From NCBI GenBank assembly GCA_035626395.1, contig DASPNR010000030.1, forward strand, positions 124,001-188,000: DNA of 64,000 nt. Reading direction: 5' to 3'. The translations under genes were made by a program, and so were the position numbers. Positions 44,241 to 52,429 of the stretch are shown piece by piece. Numbering within the stretch: the first letter of the stretch is position 1; each line of letters opens with the position of its first letter. Source of the DNA: Candidatus Limnocylindrales bacterium (GTDB lineage: Bacteria; Desulfobacterota; Binatia; UBA1149; CAITLU01). The notes below the pieces were generated by a model. The model saw only the letters and a program-made list of their open reading frames with translations, was not told the DNA's origin and did no database searches.

Positions 44241-44417
44241 ATGCCTCAGCCATTGGACCCTCCGAGCCTTCGCGACGAACGTACTGCGATCGTTCCGCAC
44301 GTCGAGACATGCCCGGCATGCGGCGGGCCGCTGCAGGGACGAAGCTGCAAGGTCTACTGCATCAACGACCGGTGTGAGCTCCACGGCAGGGTGATCGAGA
44401 ACTGCGCGGGGGACTGA
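44241..44417 (+). CDS. 58-aa zinc-ribbon-like protein
   Basis: Tiny protein with six cysteines and a His: C24-x2-C27...C36-x3-C40-x4-C45-x2-H48...C55, in the sequence ETCPACGGPLQGRSCKVYC and following. The spacing suggests one or two bound zinc ions. There is no ribosome-binding site, but a -10-like hexamer lies 6 nt upstream. I cannot assign a function; small zinc-ribbon proteins of this size often act as regulators or RNA/protein adaptors. It is convergent with the deacetylase gene, from which a 14-bp hairpin separates it. Confidence 0.65.
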   Translation: MPQPLDPPSLRDERTAIVPHVETCPACGGPLQGRSCKVYCINDRCELHGRVIENCAGD

Positions 44418-44418
44418 C

Positions 44419-44455
44419 GGCCGCTCGCCGCGACGCGCAGGCGCGGCGGGCGGTC
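44419..44455. terminator. 14-bp hairpin between convergent genes
   Basis: GGCCGCTCGCCGCG (44419-44432) pairs with CGCGGCGGGCGGTC (44442-44455), with two G-U pairs and a 9-nt loop. It starts two bases after one stop codon and overlaps the other, so it probably marks the end of both transcripts. No U-tract. Confidence 0.6.
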
Positions 44456-45476
44456 AGCTGCTTTCGCCGTCGACGGCAGCCAGCAGGCCGGCCGTCGAAA
44501 CGAATTCCGCGCATGTGCCGAGGCCGCCTGCAGCCAGCCATTCCAGGTTCGTGACGATGCGGTCGAATGCGGCGGCATCGATCGCCTGATCCGCACGCAG
44601 CACGAGGTGCATCATCGAGATCCCGTCGGCCATCGCGCTGCGCGCGCCTTGACGAAAGACGTAGCGGCGCTGCGAGCAGCCGAGGCGGGCGTAGCGCTGC
44701 AACCTCTCGTCGCCGCCGGGCGGGGTGCCGCGCGCGCGCCGGAGCAGATGCTCGATCTGGCGGCCCGGCTCGAGCCACCAGGGGAAGCGATACGTCGTCA
44801 CCGGCAACAGTCGCAATCGGCGGCCGTGAGCGTCGTGCTGCAAGTAGTTGTCATGCGAGGGCCGCCACACGCTGCGCGGCGCATGCGTGAAATCGGGCAT
44901 GCGGCCAAGCAGCGTTTCCCCAGGCCGCATCGTGTCGATCGCGAAGAACCCCGGCTCGACCGACATGTCGGCCGCCAGGCCCAGCTCCTCGAGCACCGCC
45001 ACGGCCTCCTCCGACAGATAGCGGTCGCCGAATGAGTGGAATCGAGGCGCGCGGCCGCGGCTGGCGCGGAATGCATGCACGGCTTCTTCGACGCAAAGCC
45101 GCATCCAATCGAGGCACTCGTAGTCGGTAACCCATGCCGATGCGCGTTCGTCCCAACGGAACAGGTGGGTGTGGAGGCCGACGTCGTCGCCGTGGCGCTC
45201 GAGGTCGTCGAGCTCGGCGGCGAATCGTTCCGCGATCCAGCCGCAGTGGCCGTAGACTCGGCGTATCTGCTGATCCATGCGCACCAGCCAGGTGAAGGCG
45301 GGCACGGTCGCCTGCGTGCGAGAAAGTCGTTCGCGAAGCAGCCGCACGAGACGGATGCTGGCGCGCAAGCCGTTCCAGTCGCTGTCCTTGCCCGAGGTCG
45401 GCAGTCGCGGTACGGGCTCGACGTCGATCGCCAGAGCGACCCGCACCGTGCGCGCCGCGTCGTGCCGATCGCGCAT
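44454..45476 (-). CDS. Polysaccharide deacetylase-like protein
   Basis: 340 aa from ATG 45476; the junction TGATG shares one base with the upstream stop. The beta/alpha-barrel pattern of carbohydrate esterase family 4 is visible: LAIDVEPVPRLP (metal-binding Asp region), DDVGLHTHLFRWDERA (HxH metal ligands), APRFHSFGDRYLSEEAVAVLEELGLAADMSVEPG, and near the C-terminus DGISMMHLVLR. No signal peptide, so cytoplasmic or a different substrate than peptidoglycan. It is strictly coupled to a PhyH dioxygenase. Distant assignment; other NodB-fold hydrolases are possible. Confidence 0.65.
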   Translation of the reverse strand: MRDRHDAARTVRVALAIDVEPVPRLPTSGKDSDWNGLRASIRLVRLLRERLSRTQATVPAFTWLVRMDQQIRRVYGHCGWIAERFAAELDDLERHGDDVGLHTHLFRWDERASAWVTDYECLDWMRLCVEEAVHAFRASRGRAPRFHSFGDRYLSEEAVAVLEELGLAADMSVEPGFFAIDTMRPGETLLGRMPDFTHAPRSVWRPSHDNYLQHDAHGRRLRLLPVTTYRFPWWLEPGRQIEHLLRRARGTPPGGDERLQRYARLGCSQRRYVFRQGARSAMADGISMMHLVLRADQAIDAAAFDRIVTNLEWLAAGGLGTCAEFVSTAGLLAAVDGESS

Positions 45477-46339
45477 CAGTCGGGCCAGACCCTGGGAAAG
45501 AGCGGGCCGTGGAGCCGATCCCCGTCCTCGAGCTCGATCCGTCCGAGACTGGCGAGCTCCGGCGCGTGCAGGAAGCTGCCCGGATGATCGTGCCACTCGG
45601 CTTCTTCGCCGACGTAGCGGACGGCAATGGCCCGCCTGCGCAGGATGCTGCTGGCGTTGCCGCCAGCGCCGTGAAGCACCAGCGGATGATGCAGGATGAC
45701 GTCACCCGGCTCGACGTCCCAGGACAGGATGCGGTAGCGATCGCGGTGCGACTCGATGTCCGGCACCGGCTCCAGGCCGGTCTGCTTCATGCGCTCGCGG
45801 TACGCGCGTGCGTCGGCATCGGAGATCTTGCCGAACGAAGCCGGCGCAAAGCTCCTTCCCCACAGATGCGAGCCCGCAAGATATTCGACGGCTCCGTTTT
45901 CGCGTCCGATGCGATCGAACGGGACCCAGATCGACAGGATCTGCGCGCCGCGCAGCGGCCAGTAGGGAAGGTCGTGATGCCACGGCGTCGCAGCGCTGGT
46001 CCCGGGCTCCTTGACGAAGAGCTGATCGTAGAAGAGCGTGACCGTCTCGCTGGCCATCACCCGTGCCGCAAGCGACGGCAGAGGCGAGTCGCGGACCAGC
46101 GCGTCGAAGTCCCGATCGCATCGCCACAGGAAGAAGCCGTCGAAGAAGCGGCCCGCGGCGGCGGTGGACACGTGCTCCATCGACGTCGGGGCGGGGCTGG
46201 CCAGGACACGATCGATGGCCCCGCGCATCCGCTCGATCCACTCCGGCGACAACACTCCCCGCAGCACGGCGGCGCCGTCACGATAGAACGAAGCGACGTC
46301 GGCGTCGCCAACCTCGGACCCGTGCGCGGGCGCGGTCAT
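45476..46339 (-). CDS. Phytanoyl-CoA dioxygenase (PhyH)-family oxygenase
   Basis: 287 aa from ATG 46339; the frame extends 8 codons upstream without a better start. It is an Fe(II)/2-oxoglutarate-dependent hydroxylase fold. The facial triad is readable: His121-x-Asp123 in TPWHHDLPYW and the distal His in HHPLVLHGAGGN. The 2-oxoglutarate-binding Arg is in RRRAIAVRYVG. The substrate of such family members ranges from fatty acyl-CoA to natural products. It is coupled to the deacetylase-like gene by TGATG, suggesting one pathway. Confidence 0.88.
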   Translation of the reverse strand: MTAPAHGSEVGDADVASFYRDGAAVLRGVLSPEWIERMRGAIDRVLASPAPTSMEHVSTAAAGRFFDGFFLWRCDRDFDALVRDSPLPSLAARVMASETVTLFYDQLFVKEPGTSAATPWHHDLPYWPLRGAQILSIWVPFDRIGRENGAVEYLAGSHLWGRSFAPASFGKISDADARAYRERMKQTGLEPVPDIESHRDRYRILSWDVEPGDVILHHPLVLHGAGGNASSILRRRAIAVRYVGEEAEWHDHPGSFLHAPELASLGRIELEDGDRLHGPLFPRVWPD

Positions 46340-46547
46340 CGTGCGGCGCTGTAGCACTTGCACCCCGCGGTGAGTAGCCGGCCCCCGCTCACCGGACTGC
46401 CGCCGTGAACGACCGAGATCGTTGGGCGGCCGGAGGGCGCCGGTCCCAATCCATCCGCCGTCGATCTGGTCCCAGGCCAGTGTCGCCGCTCAGGCCGCTT
46501 CGCCGGGGCCCAGACGTGGGGCGTCTGTTCAGGCGACTGATCGATTC

Positions 46548-48551
46548 CTACGGCGCGTCCGATATCGCCTTGAGCGAATCGTCGTCCTGCAGCGCGAACG
46601 GCGGCGAGTACGTCGCGCCCCAGCACACGCTTCCGCTCGTGTTCTGAAGCTGGATATCGAGCACGCCTTCGAGGTCGTCGATGGCCGGCAGGTCCAGGAT
46701 CTGGCCCTTTCCCTTGACCTGGATCTTGGCCTTGCCGGTGACGCCCGATCCGAGCTTGGCCTTGGAGATGCCGCCCGGCGTAAGCTCCTTGTCCTTGTAG
46801 CTCCAGGCCGTCGTCGTCTGCGTCCAGCACGGCTTGAGCGGACAGTTCTGGCCGGCGGGCATGCGCAGGCCCTGGATCAGCACGTCGTCCTGGTAGATGC
46901 ACAGCTCGTAGCTGTCGGCCGACAGCGGATCGCCGAAATCTCCGAGGCTGGTCGCCTCGCCGCTGCCCCAGGACCACGAGAACGCCTGAGCGTCGCCGCC
47001 GCCGTTGCTCATCGAGAGTTTCGCGCCACCGAGCCGGATGGTCTCGCGGCACGACGGCGATGGCGTGCTGCTGCAGAGCGAGGGCGGGCTGTTTTCCATG
47101 ATCCAGACGTAGTCGGCGATCTCGTCGAACAGCGAGATGTCCAGGTCGCCGTCGTTGTCGGTGTCGAGGATGACCGAGCACGACGGGTTGCTGATGGCGG
47201 CGATGTCGTCGCCGAGCTGCGTGAACGTGCCCGCGCCGTCGTTGCTGAAGATGCGCCAGAAGCCGCCGCCGAAGCTGGAGACCACCAGATCCTGGTCGCC
47301 GTCGCCGTCCAGATCGCCGACGTCGACGGAGGGAGTATGCGAGCCGATGGGCAGCACCGAGCTGAGGGACAGGGCGCCGAGGCCGCTGTTCATGAGAATG
47401 CCGACGGTGCCGCTGCCGTCGTTCGCCGACGCGACGTCGAGATCGCCATCGTCGTCGAAGTCGCCGAGATTGACGACCCAGACCGCACCTCCGCATCCAG
47501 CCGGGACGCCCGGTGTGAACGTGCCGTCGCCGTTGCCGAATACCACGTTGACCGTCTGGCTGCCGTTGCCGCCGACGACGAGGTCGGTGATGCCGTCGCC
47601 GTTCATGTCGGCGGGCGTCAGGCCGTATTCACCGTCGACGCCGCCTTCGAAATCGCTGGGCGCGCCGAAGATGCCGGCGCCGTCGTTGATCATCAGCGAG
47701 AGATTGTCGCCGTTCTCGTTGGCAACGACGAGGTCGAGGTCGGCATCGCCGTCGACGTCCAGCGCCGCGATGCCGTGATTGGCGGGGCCGACGTCGATGA
47801 ACTGGCCGGGCGGAAACGTGCCGTCGCCGTTGTTGAGCAGGATCGTGACCTCGGCGCTGCTGGTGGCCGAGGTGGCGATGTCCATGTCGCCGTCATTGTC
47901 GAAATCGCCGACTTCGCTCGGGCTGGCCTCCACGCCGACCGGCTCGGGCGCCAGCATGTTTTCATACAGGCCGCTGCCGTCGCCGCGATTGAGGAAGACG
48001 CGCACGTCGTGGCTGTCCTCGTTGACGGTGGCCAGATCGATGAAGCCGTCGCCGTCGAGATCGGTGGCGGAGGCGCCGTAGATGCGCGTGTTCCCGCCGC
48101 CGCTGCGGTTGGTGAAAGAGGCGACCTGACGGAAGTTGGCGTCGCTGGCCACGACCGCGGCCAGGAACTGGTGCGCGTAGCCCTGCGTGCGAAGCGTCGT
48201 GGTATCGGCGCCCGTCAGCGCCTCGGAGAGATTGACGAAAACGGTGTCGCCTGCCGAAAACGGCTCATCGGGCGTCAGTGTGACGACGGTGTCGCCAGCC
48301 GAGAACGAGAACGTGCCGCGCGCGGGGCCGCTGGCGCGGCCGTAGACGCGAAAGGTCGAGTCATTGACGGTGGCGGTGTTCACCGCCTGGTTGAAGGTGA
48401 CGACGATCGGCGCCGTGGTCGGAGCGGTGGCATTGAGCGCCGGGCTGATGCTGGTGACGACGAGCTCGGCCAGGGCCGGCGCGGTCGCCGCCAGGCTGGC
48501 GACGACGAACACGAACGCCCGCACGGCTGCGGGCAGAGACACGAATTTCAT
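46548..48551 (-). CDS. Secreted FG-GAP/VCBS-repeat protein
   Basis: 667 aa from ATG 48551, with GGGGGAAG upstream. The signal peptide ends near APALA-ELV. A Big/SbsA-like domain (about 28-125: TSISPALNATAPTTAPIVVTFNQAVN) is followed by about seven FG-GAP/VCBS repeats with DxDGDGDxDL calcium loops (about 150-500), predicting a beta-propeller. The C-terminal domain (about 500-667) has paired cysteines and a Lys/Gly block (KAKLGSGVTGKAKIQVKGKGQIL). It resembles tails I recall on many secreted proteins of uncultured deltaproteobacterial lineages. Likely surface-exposed or extracellular. Confidence 0.85.
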   Translation of the reverse strand: MKFVSLPAAVRAFVFVVASLAATAPALAELVVTSISPALNATAPTTAPIVVTFNQAVNTATVNDSTFRVYGRASGPARGTFSFSAGDTVVTLTPDEPFSAGDTVFVNLSEALTGADTTTLRTQGYAHQFLAAVVASDANFRQVASFTNRSGGGNTRIYGASATDLDGDGFIDLATVNEDSHDVRVFLNRGDGSGLYENMLAPEPVGVEASPSEVGDFDNDGDMDIATSATSSAEVTILLNNGDGTFPPGQFIDVGPANHGIAALDVDGDADLDLVVANENGDNLSLMINDGAGIFGAPSDFEGGVDGEYGLTPADMNGDGITDLVVGGNGSQTVNVVFGNGDGTFTPGVPAGCGGAVWVVNLGDFDDDGDLDVASANDGSGTVGILMNSGLGALSLSSVLPIGSHTPSVDVGDLDGDGDQDLVVSSFGGGFWRIFSNDGAGTFTQLGDDIAAISNPSCSVILDTDNDGDLDISLFDEIADYVWIMENSPPSLCSSTPSPSCRETIRLGGAKLSMSNGGGDAQAFSWSWGSGEATSLGDFGDPLSADSYELCIYQDDVLIQGLRMPAGQNCPLKPCWTQTTTAWSYKDKELTPGGISKAKLGSGVTGKAKIQVKGKGQILDLPAIDDLEGVLDIQLQNTSGSVCWGATYSPPFALQDDDSLKAISDAP

Positions 48552-48565
48552 CTGCTTCCCCCCAA

Positions 48566-48585
48566 CGACGCGCGCTGGCGCGTCG
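48566..48585 (-). promoter_or_regulatory. Hairpin in the leader of the FG-GAP gene
   Basis: CGACGCGC, a GCTG loop and GCGCGTCG form a perfect 8-bp stem, 14 nt upstream of ATG 48551 and just 5' of the GGGGGAAG ribosome site. It could influence translation or mRNA stability. Confidence 0.4.
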
Positions 48586-48852
48586 ACGCTTCTCGGGCCG
48601 AGGCCCGGGCCAATCGCTGCCGTCCCATGGCGAGCGACGAGGACGCAGATAGCATGGCGCACCACCGCAGAGAAAGGGCGGCGCGCCAACTCGCGTCTTA
48701 ACACGACCTAAATCCTTCGTCCCCGCCTCCGGCCGGTGTTGCGGCGAAGCGTCGTGCAACCTGGTTCGATTCGGACGCGACGCAGCGCCGCATCGTGCGC
48801 GCCGTCCGTGCACTGCCGCACGCGTGAGCATGGACCCCGGCGCGCGCTCACA

Positions 48853-48858
48853 TATGAT
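48853..48858 (+). promoter_or_regulatory. Possible -10 box (TATGAT) upstream of the patatin leader
   Basis: TATGAT ends 6 nt before ATG 48865, consistent with a leaderless start there. The -35 region (around 48830) reads ATGGAC, a weak match. Confidence 0.4.
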
Positions 48859-48864
48859 GCGCGC

Positions 48865-48990
48865 ATGCAGAACGTTTCGCGGCTTTGGACTGCAGCTTCC
48901 GTGCAACCGGGCTCTCCGGCTGGCAGCGCGACGCTGGCGCCTGGCGCGCCGGTGATGGCATTGCCCTTGCTGGAGCTCCTTTCATGTTAG
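48865..48990 (+). CDS. Possible 41-aa leader peptide of the patatin gene
   Basis: A short frame beginning at an ATG 6 nt after TATGAT and ending TAG at 48988-48990, overlapping the patatin ATG (48984) in a different frame by 7 nt. It includes the GGAG that would serve as the patatin ribosome site. The peptide is Ala/Pro/Leu-rich with no motif. It could couple translation of the phospholipase to a leaderless transcript. It could equally be chance; confidence is low. Confidence 0.3.
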   Translation: MQNVSRLWTAASVQPGSPAGSATLAPGAPVMALPLLELLSC

Positions 48991-50300
48991 GTCTGGTCAT
49001 GACCGCCGGAGGCGCTCGCGGCGCCTATCAGGCGGGCGTTCTCAAGCGTATTGCGGAGATCCCGGCATTCGCCGATGCGCCGTCGCCCTTCGCCATCATC
49101 ACCGGCGCCAGCGCAGGCGCCATCAACGGCAGCGTTCTGGCGGCGCGAAGCGCGCATTTCGCCGACGCGGCCGAGGACGTGGCGCGGGTCTGGTCGCAGC
49201 TGCGAGTCGAACAGGTCATTCGCGCGGACGCGTGGTCCCTTCTGCGCACCGGCCTGTCGCTGACCAGCGACTTCGTGCTCGGCAGCGTCTTCGGCCACAC
49301 GGTCACGCACGGTCTGTTCGATACGACGCCGCTGGAGACGATGCTGCGCGCGGTATTCCCGCCCAAGGGCATCGGCGAGTCGATCCAGCGCGGGCACCTG
49401 TACGCGGTGGCGATGACGGCCACCAGCTATCATTCCGGCCGCTCCTTCACCTTCATCCAGGGCCGCGAGGGCCATCCGGTCTGGAGCAAGAGCCGGCGCG
49501 TGGTGCTGCCGGTGACGCTGACGCATCGCCACGTCCTCGCCTCGGCCGCCATTCCCATCGTGTTTCCGCCGGTGCAGGTCAGCCTGCGCGAGGGCGATCT
49601 GTGGTTCGGTGACGGTGCGCTGCGCCTGGTCGCGCCCCTGAGCCCTGCCATTCGACTCGGCGCGACCCGCATCCTCGCGCTCGGTGTCCGGTCGAAGAAG
49701 TCGGCCGATACCCTGGCTCAGGAAGAGGCCGGCACCGCCTGCCGCATCGGCGGCGGCGGCGGCGGACCCGAGCTGCCATGCCCGCCGCTGGCGCAGATCT
49801 GCGGCGTGTTCATGAACGCGATCTTCCTCGACCACCTGGACGCGGACGTGGAGCACCTGCTGCGAATGAACGAGCTGCTCGCGGACCGCCCCGGCTTCAC
49901 GAGCCTCGTTGCCACGCAGGAGGCCGGCGGGAAGCCGCTGGAGCCCATGAAGCGGATCGAGCCGCTCGTGCTCTCGCCGTCCGAGGATCTGGCGCTGGTC
50001 GCGCAGCGCTTCGTCCATCGCATCCCGCGCCTGGTGCGCCTGGTGCTCGACGGTCTCGGTTTCCCCGACGCGCAGAGCGCCGACCTGACCAGCTACCTGC
50101 TGTTCGACTCGACCTACACTCGCACGCTCGTCGACATCGGCTATCGCGACGCCAGCGCCTGCATCGACGAGCTCGAGCACTTCCTTCGCACCGCGCCCGT
50201 GCTGGCGCCGCCGTCGCAGCAGCCGAAGGCGCGCCGGCTGTGGGCCGTGACCAGCGACCGCGTTGCGGAAGGCGAGGACATCGAGCCGGGAGCGATGTAG
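48984..50300 (+). CDS. Patatin-like phospholipase
   Basis: 438 aa from ATG 48984; an in-frame TTG at 48885 is less likely because conserved sequence begins right at the ATG. The oxyanion loop is TAGGARGAYQAGVL. The nucleophile elbow GASAG (41-45) has Ser43, and the catalytic Asp is in FGDGALRL (about 212). This is a serine-aspartate acyl hydrolase acting on phospholipids or neutral lipids. No signal peptide or barrel domain, so probably cytoplasmic or peripheral. The frame starts with GGAG at about -9 and overlaps a possible leader peptide. Confidence 0.9.
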   Translation: MLGLVMTAGGARGAYQAGVLKRIAEIPAFADAPSPFAIITGASAGAINGSVLAARSAHFADAAEDVARVWSQLRVEQVIRADAWSLLRTGLSLTSDFVLGSVFGHTVTHGLFDTTPLETMLRAVFPPKGIGESIQRGHLYAVAMTATSYHSGRSFTFIQGREGHPVWSKSRRVVLPVTLTHRHVLASAAIPIVFPPVQVSLREGDLWFGDGALRLVAPLSPAIRLGATRILALGVRSKKSADTLAQEEAGTACRIGGGGGGPELPCPPLAQICGVFMNAIFLDHLDADVEHLLRMNELLADRPGFTSLVATQEAGGKPLEPMKRIEPLVLSPSEDLALVAQRFVHRIPRLVRLVLDGLGFPDAQSADLTSYLLFDSTYTRTLVDIGYRDASACIDELEHFLRTAPVLAPPSQQPKARRLWAVTSDRVAEGEDIEPGAM

Positions 50301-50423
50301 ATCCGGCCGCTCAGGCGCCGTCTGCCGCGGCTCCGCACGCGCGCACGGCAATCCGCTCGCGCGATGCCGATGCAGCCGATGTTCGGCCGCGCACGACAGG
50401 CTCGACACGCGCAGCCCTTCCTG

Positions 50424-50876
50424 ATGGACTGCCTCGCCGTGCGCGCGCATTTCCTCCCTGCGATGGCGGCGGTCCTGGCGATGGTCGGCTGCGAGGATCC
50501 CGACGTCACGCGTGCGCGCATCTTCGAAGCTCAGCGTCAGGACACGTATGCGCGCTGCCTGGCGCACGGTGCTCTGGAGAACTACCGCAAGCAGTGCGAG
50601 CACATCGGCGGCCGCATCCTCGTCGTGCGCCATACGTTCGTGTGCTTCGGCGAAGGGCGCGAGCGCAATCCCGAAGGCCTCGGCGACGGGCCCTACTGCG
50701 TCTGCCACGAGCGCAACGAGCAGGGCCGCTGCGTCGGCGAGGCCGACTGCGACGCCGGCGTCAAGGAGAAATGCGAGCCGCTGCTGAGCGCCGAGCTCGT
50801 TCCGTTCTACAAGCCGCCCGCCGGCCAGGATCTGCCGGCAGAGGAGTCGAGCGGCAACGCCCCGGCGCGCCCGTGA
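50424..50876 (+). CDS. Putative lipoprotein, Cys-rich
   Basis: 150 aa from ATG 50424, which begins a short signal ending in the lipobox-like MVGC (Cys23); a 20-codon upstream extension lacks this feature. The mature part has about ten more cysteines (CLAHG, CEHIGG, CFGEG, YCVCHERNEQGRCVGEADCDAGVKEKC) in an arrangement suggesting a small disulfide-bonded domain. I do not recognise the family. The stop overlaps the next gene's GTG (GTGA), so it is coupled to an acyltransferase. Confidence 0.65.
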   Translation: MDCLAVRAHFLPAMAAVLAMVGCEDPDVTRARIFEAQRQDTYARCLAHGALENYRKQCEHIGGRILVVRHTFVCFGEGRERNPEGLGDGPYCVCHERNEQGRCVGEADCDAGVKEKCEPLLSAELVPFYKPPAGQDLPAEESSGNAPARP

Positions 50877-52015
50877 GAATCGAAGCCGCCACGGAAGGCT
50901 CCGCGGCCGCGCCGCCGCCGTCGTCGTCCCGGCAGCAGCGCGAGCCGGAGCTGGACGGGCTGCGGGCCATCGCTGCCACGCAGGTGCTGCTGTTCCATTG
51001 CCTGAGCGCCGTGGGCGCGACGACCGAGGTGCAGCATTGGTTGATAACGGGGCCGCCCGCCGCCGTCGCCAACGGCGCCTCGGCAGTCGTCCTGTTCTTC
51101 GTGCTCAGCGGCTACGTGCTCGCAGGTTCGTTTCTGCGCGATGCGTCCGCGCTCGGCGCCGGCGCCTTTCTCGTCCGGCGCATGCTGCGGCTGTATCCGG
51201 CATTCCTCGCCGCGCTGGCGGCGGCATGGCTGGTCAGCATGATCGTGCCGCACTTCGACGATGGTGCGGGCCAGAGCGCGTGGCTCCGCGCCCATGCACA
51301 GCTGCGCCTCAGCGCCGGGCAGCTTCTGCTGAGCGCGCTGGCGCCGGGCGCCGCCTACGAGCTGGTGCCGGTGGGCTGGACGCTTCGTCTGGAGCTCATC
51401 TACTCGCTGCTCTTTCCGATGCTGATGGTCATTGCGCTGCGCACACACGTGGCGGTGCTCGTGCTGCCGGCGGCGCTGAGCCTGCTGCTGACGCCGTCGC
51501 GCCTGATCAACTACGCGTTCCCTTTTACCGTCGGCATCGCGATGTACGCGTGCCGCGAGCGCATCCACGCGTCCGATCGCGGCGTTCGTGCGATCCGCTG
51601 GCCGCTGCTGCTCGTGGCTGCCGGCGGCTATCTGCTGCCGCCAACGCACCTGTGGCCCGCCTCGCGGCTGCTCGGGATGGGCCTTGCGACCCTCGGTGCG
51701 GCCTCGCTGATGCTGCTCGCGCGAATGCCGCCGCTGGCGCCGCTGCTGCGCTCCCCGGCAATGGTCCGCCTCGGCGAGATCTCCTACAGCCTCTACCTTC
51801 TTCACGTCCCGGTCGTGCTGCTGGTCGCGCCGTGGCTGCTCGGAGGGGAGCCGGCGGAGGATGCAGCGACGGCAACGATGCGGTGGCTGCTCGTTGGGGT
51901 CGCGGTCCTGCCGCTGACGATCGTCGCGGCGTCCTTCGTCCATCGGACGATCGAGCTGCCGGGAATCGAAGCGGGGCGCAGGCTCGGCCGCCGCATCACG
52001 GCGCTCCAGGATTGA
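50873..52015 (+). CDS. Acyltransferase 3 family membrane protein
   Basis: 380 aa from GTG 50873 (GTGA overlap). The N-terminal signature ELDGLRAIAATQVLLFHC carries the catalytic-type His. About ten hydrophobic segments follow, including VVLFFVLSGYVLAGSFL, LRLELIYSLLFPMLMVIAL and LGEISYSLYLLHVPVVLLV. Such enzymes O-acetylate or O-acylate surface glycans, lipids or antibiotics. It lies directly after a lipoprotein, whose relation is unknown. A 6-bp hairpin (52047-52062) follows before the convergent cupin gene. Confidence 0.9.
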   Translation: MRIEAATEGSAAAPPPSSSRQQREPELDGLRAIAATQVLLFHCLSAVGATTEVQHWLITGPPAAVANGASAVVLFFVLSGYVLAGSFLRDASALGAGAFLVRRMLRLYPAFLAALAAAWLVSMIVPHFDDGAGQSAWLRAHAQLRLSAGQLLLSALAPGAAYELVPVGWTLRLELIYSLLFPMLMVIALRTHVAVLVLPAALSLLLTPSRLINYAFPFTVGIAMYACRERIHASDRGVRAIRWPLLLVAAGGYLLPPTHLWPASRLLGMGLATLGAASLMLLARMPPLAPLLRSPAMVRLGEISYSLYLLHVPVVLLVAPWLLGGEPAEDAATATMRWLLVGVAVLPLTIVAASFVHRTIELPGIEAGRRLGRRITALQD

Positions 52016-52046
52016 GTGAGGGCGCGAGCGGCAGGCCGAACGCCCC

Positions 52047-52062
52047 GCGCCGCTGACGGCGC
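52047..52062. terminator. Short hairpin between convergent genes
   Basis: GCGCCG, a CTGA loop and CGGCGC. It touches the cupin stop codon and lies 32 bp after the acyltransferase stop. Short and without a U-tract. Confidence 0.35.
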
Positions 52063-52424
52063 TACTCGTCGCGATGCACCGTCTGCGGCGAGAATGCCGG
52101 CATGCATACGGCAATGTACTCGGCCCCTTCGGCACCCGGCGTGCTGTAGCGGACCCATTCTCCCGGCGCCGTGATCAGAGCCTGTCCGGCGCCGACGTCG
52201 GTCGAGCCGCCTTCATACTCGACGTGCAGCGATCCGTGCAGCACGATCGAAATCTCCTGGAACTCGGGGCGCTGTCGCGGCTCTTCCCATCCGCTCGGCG
52301 ACTTCATGCGCGCCACGCTCACCGACCTCGTGCCGGTGCTCGGCACGCCCACGAACTCCTCGATGAGCTTCGGTTTGGTGCCGACGGCCTCGATGATGAC
52401 GGGGGCCGTTACCAGCCGCGGCAT
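52062..52424 (-). CDS. Cupin-domain protein
   Basis: 120 aa from ATG 52424, 5 nt after the crotonase stop. A single small cupin: PEFQEISIVLHGSLHVEYEGG and GQALITAPGEWVRYSTPGAEGAEYIAVCMPAFSP. The first motif retains Glu and a His (LHGSLHV), but the usual HxH is reduced (RQRPEFQE), so metal binding is uncertain. It is probably co-transcribed with the crotonase. Possible roles include isomerase or sensor; no substrate evidence. Confidence 0.8.
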   Translation of the reverse strand: MPRLVTAPVIIEAVGTKPKLIEEFVGVPSTGTRSVSVARMKSPSGWEEPRQRPEFQEISIVLHGSLHVEYEGGSTDVGAGQALITAPGEWVRYSTPGAEGAEYIAVCMPAFSPQTVHRDE

Positions 52425-52429
52425 GCCCG

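Larger units (their letters stand above)
48552..48864. other. 313-bp divergent intergenic region
   Basis: It lies between the FG-GAP gene (minus) and the patatin leader (plus). It holds a perfect 8-bp hairpin at 48566-48585 and a -10-like TATGAT at 48853. A short AT-richer stretch (TCTTAACACGACCTAAATCC, around 48697-48716) may mark the minus-strand promoter region. No gene seen. Confidence 0.5.

Noticed and set aside
46405..46647. 80-codon plus-strand gene between the PhyH and FG-GAP genes
   Set aside because: Its second half is antisense to the FG-GAP protein's C-terminus and the first half lacks a start signal or known fold.
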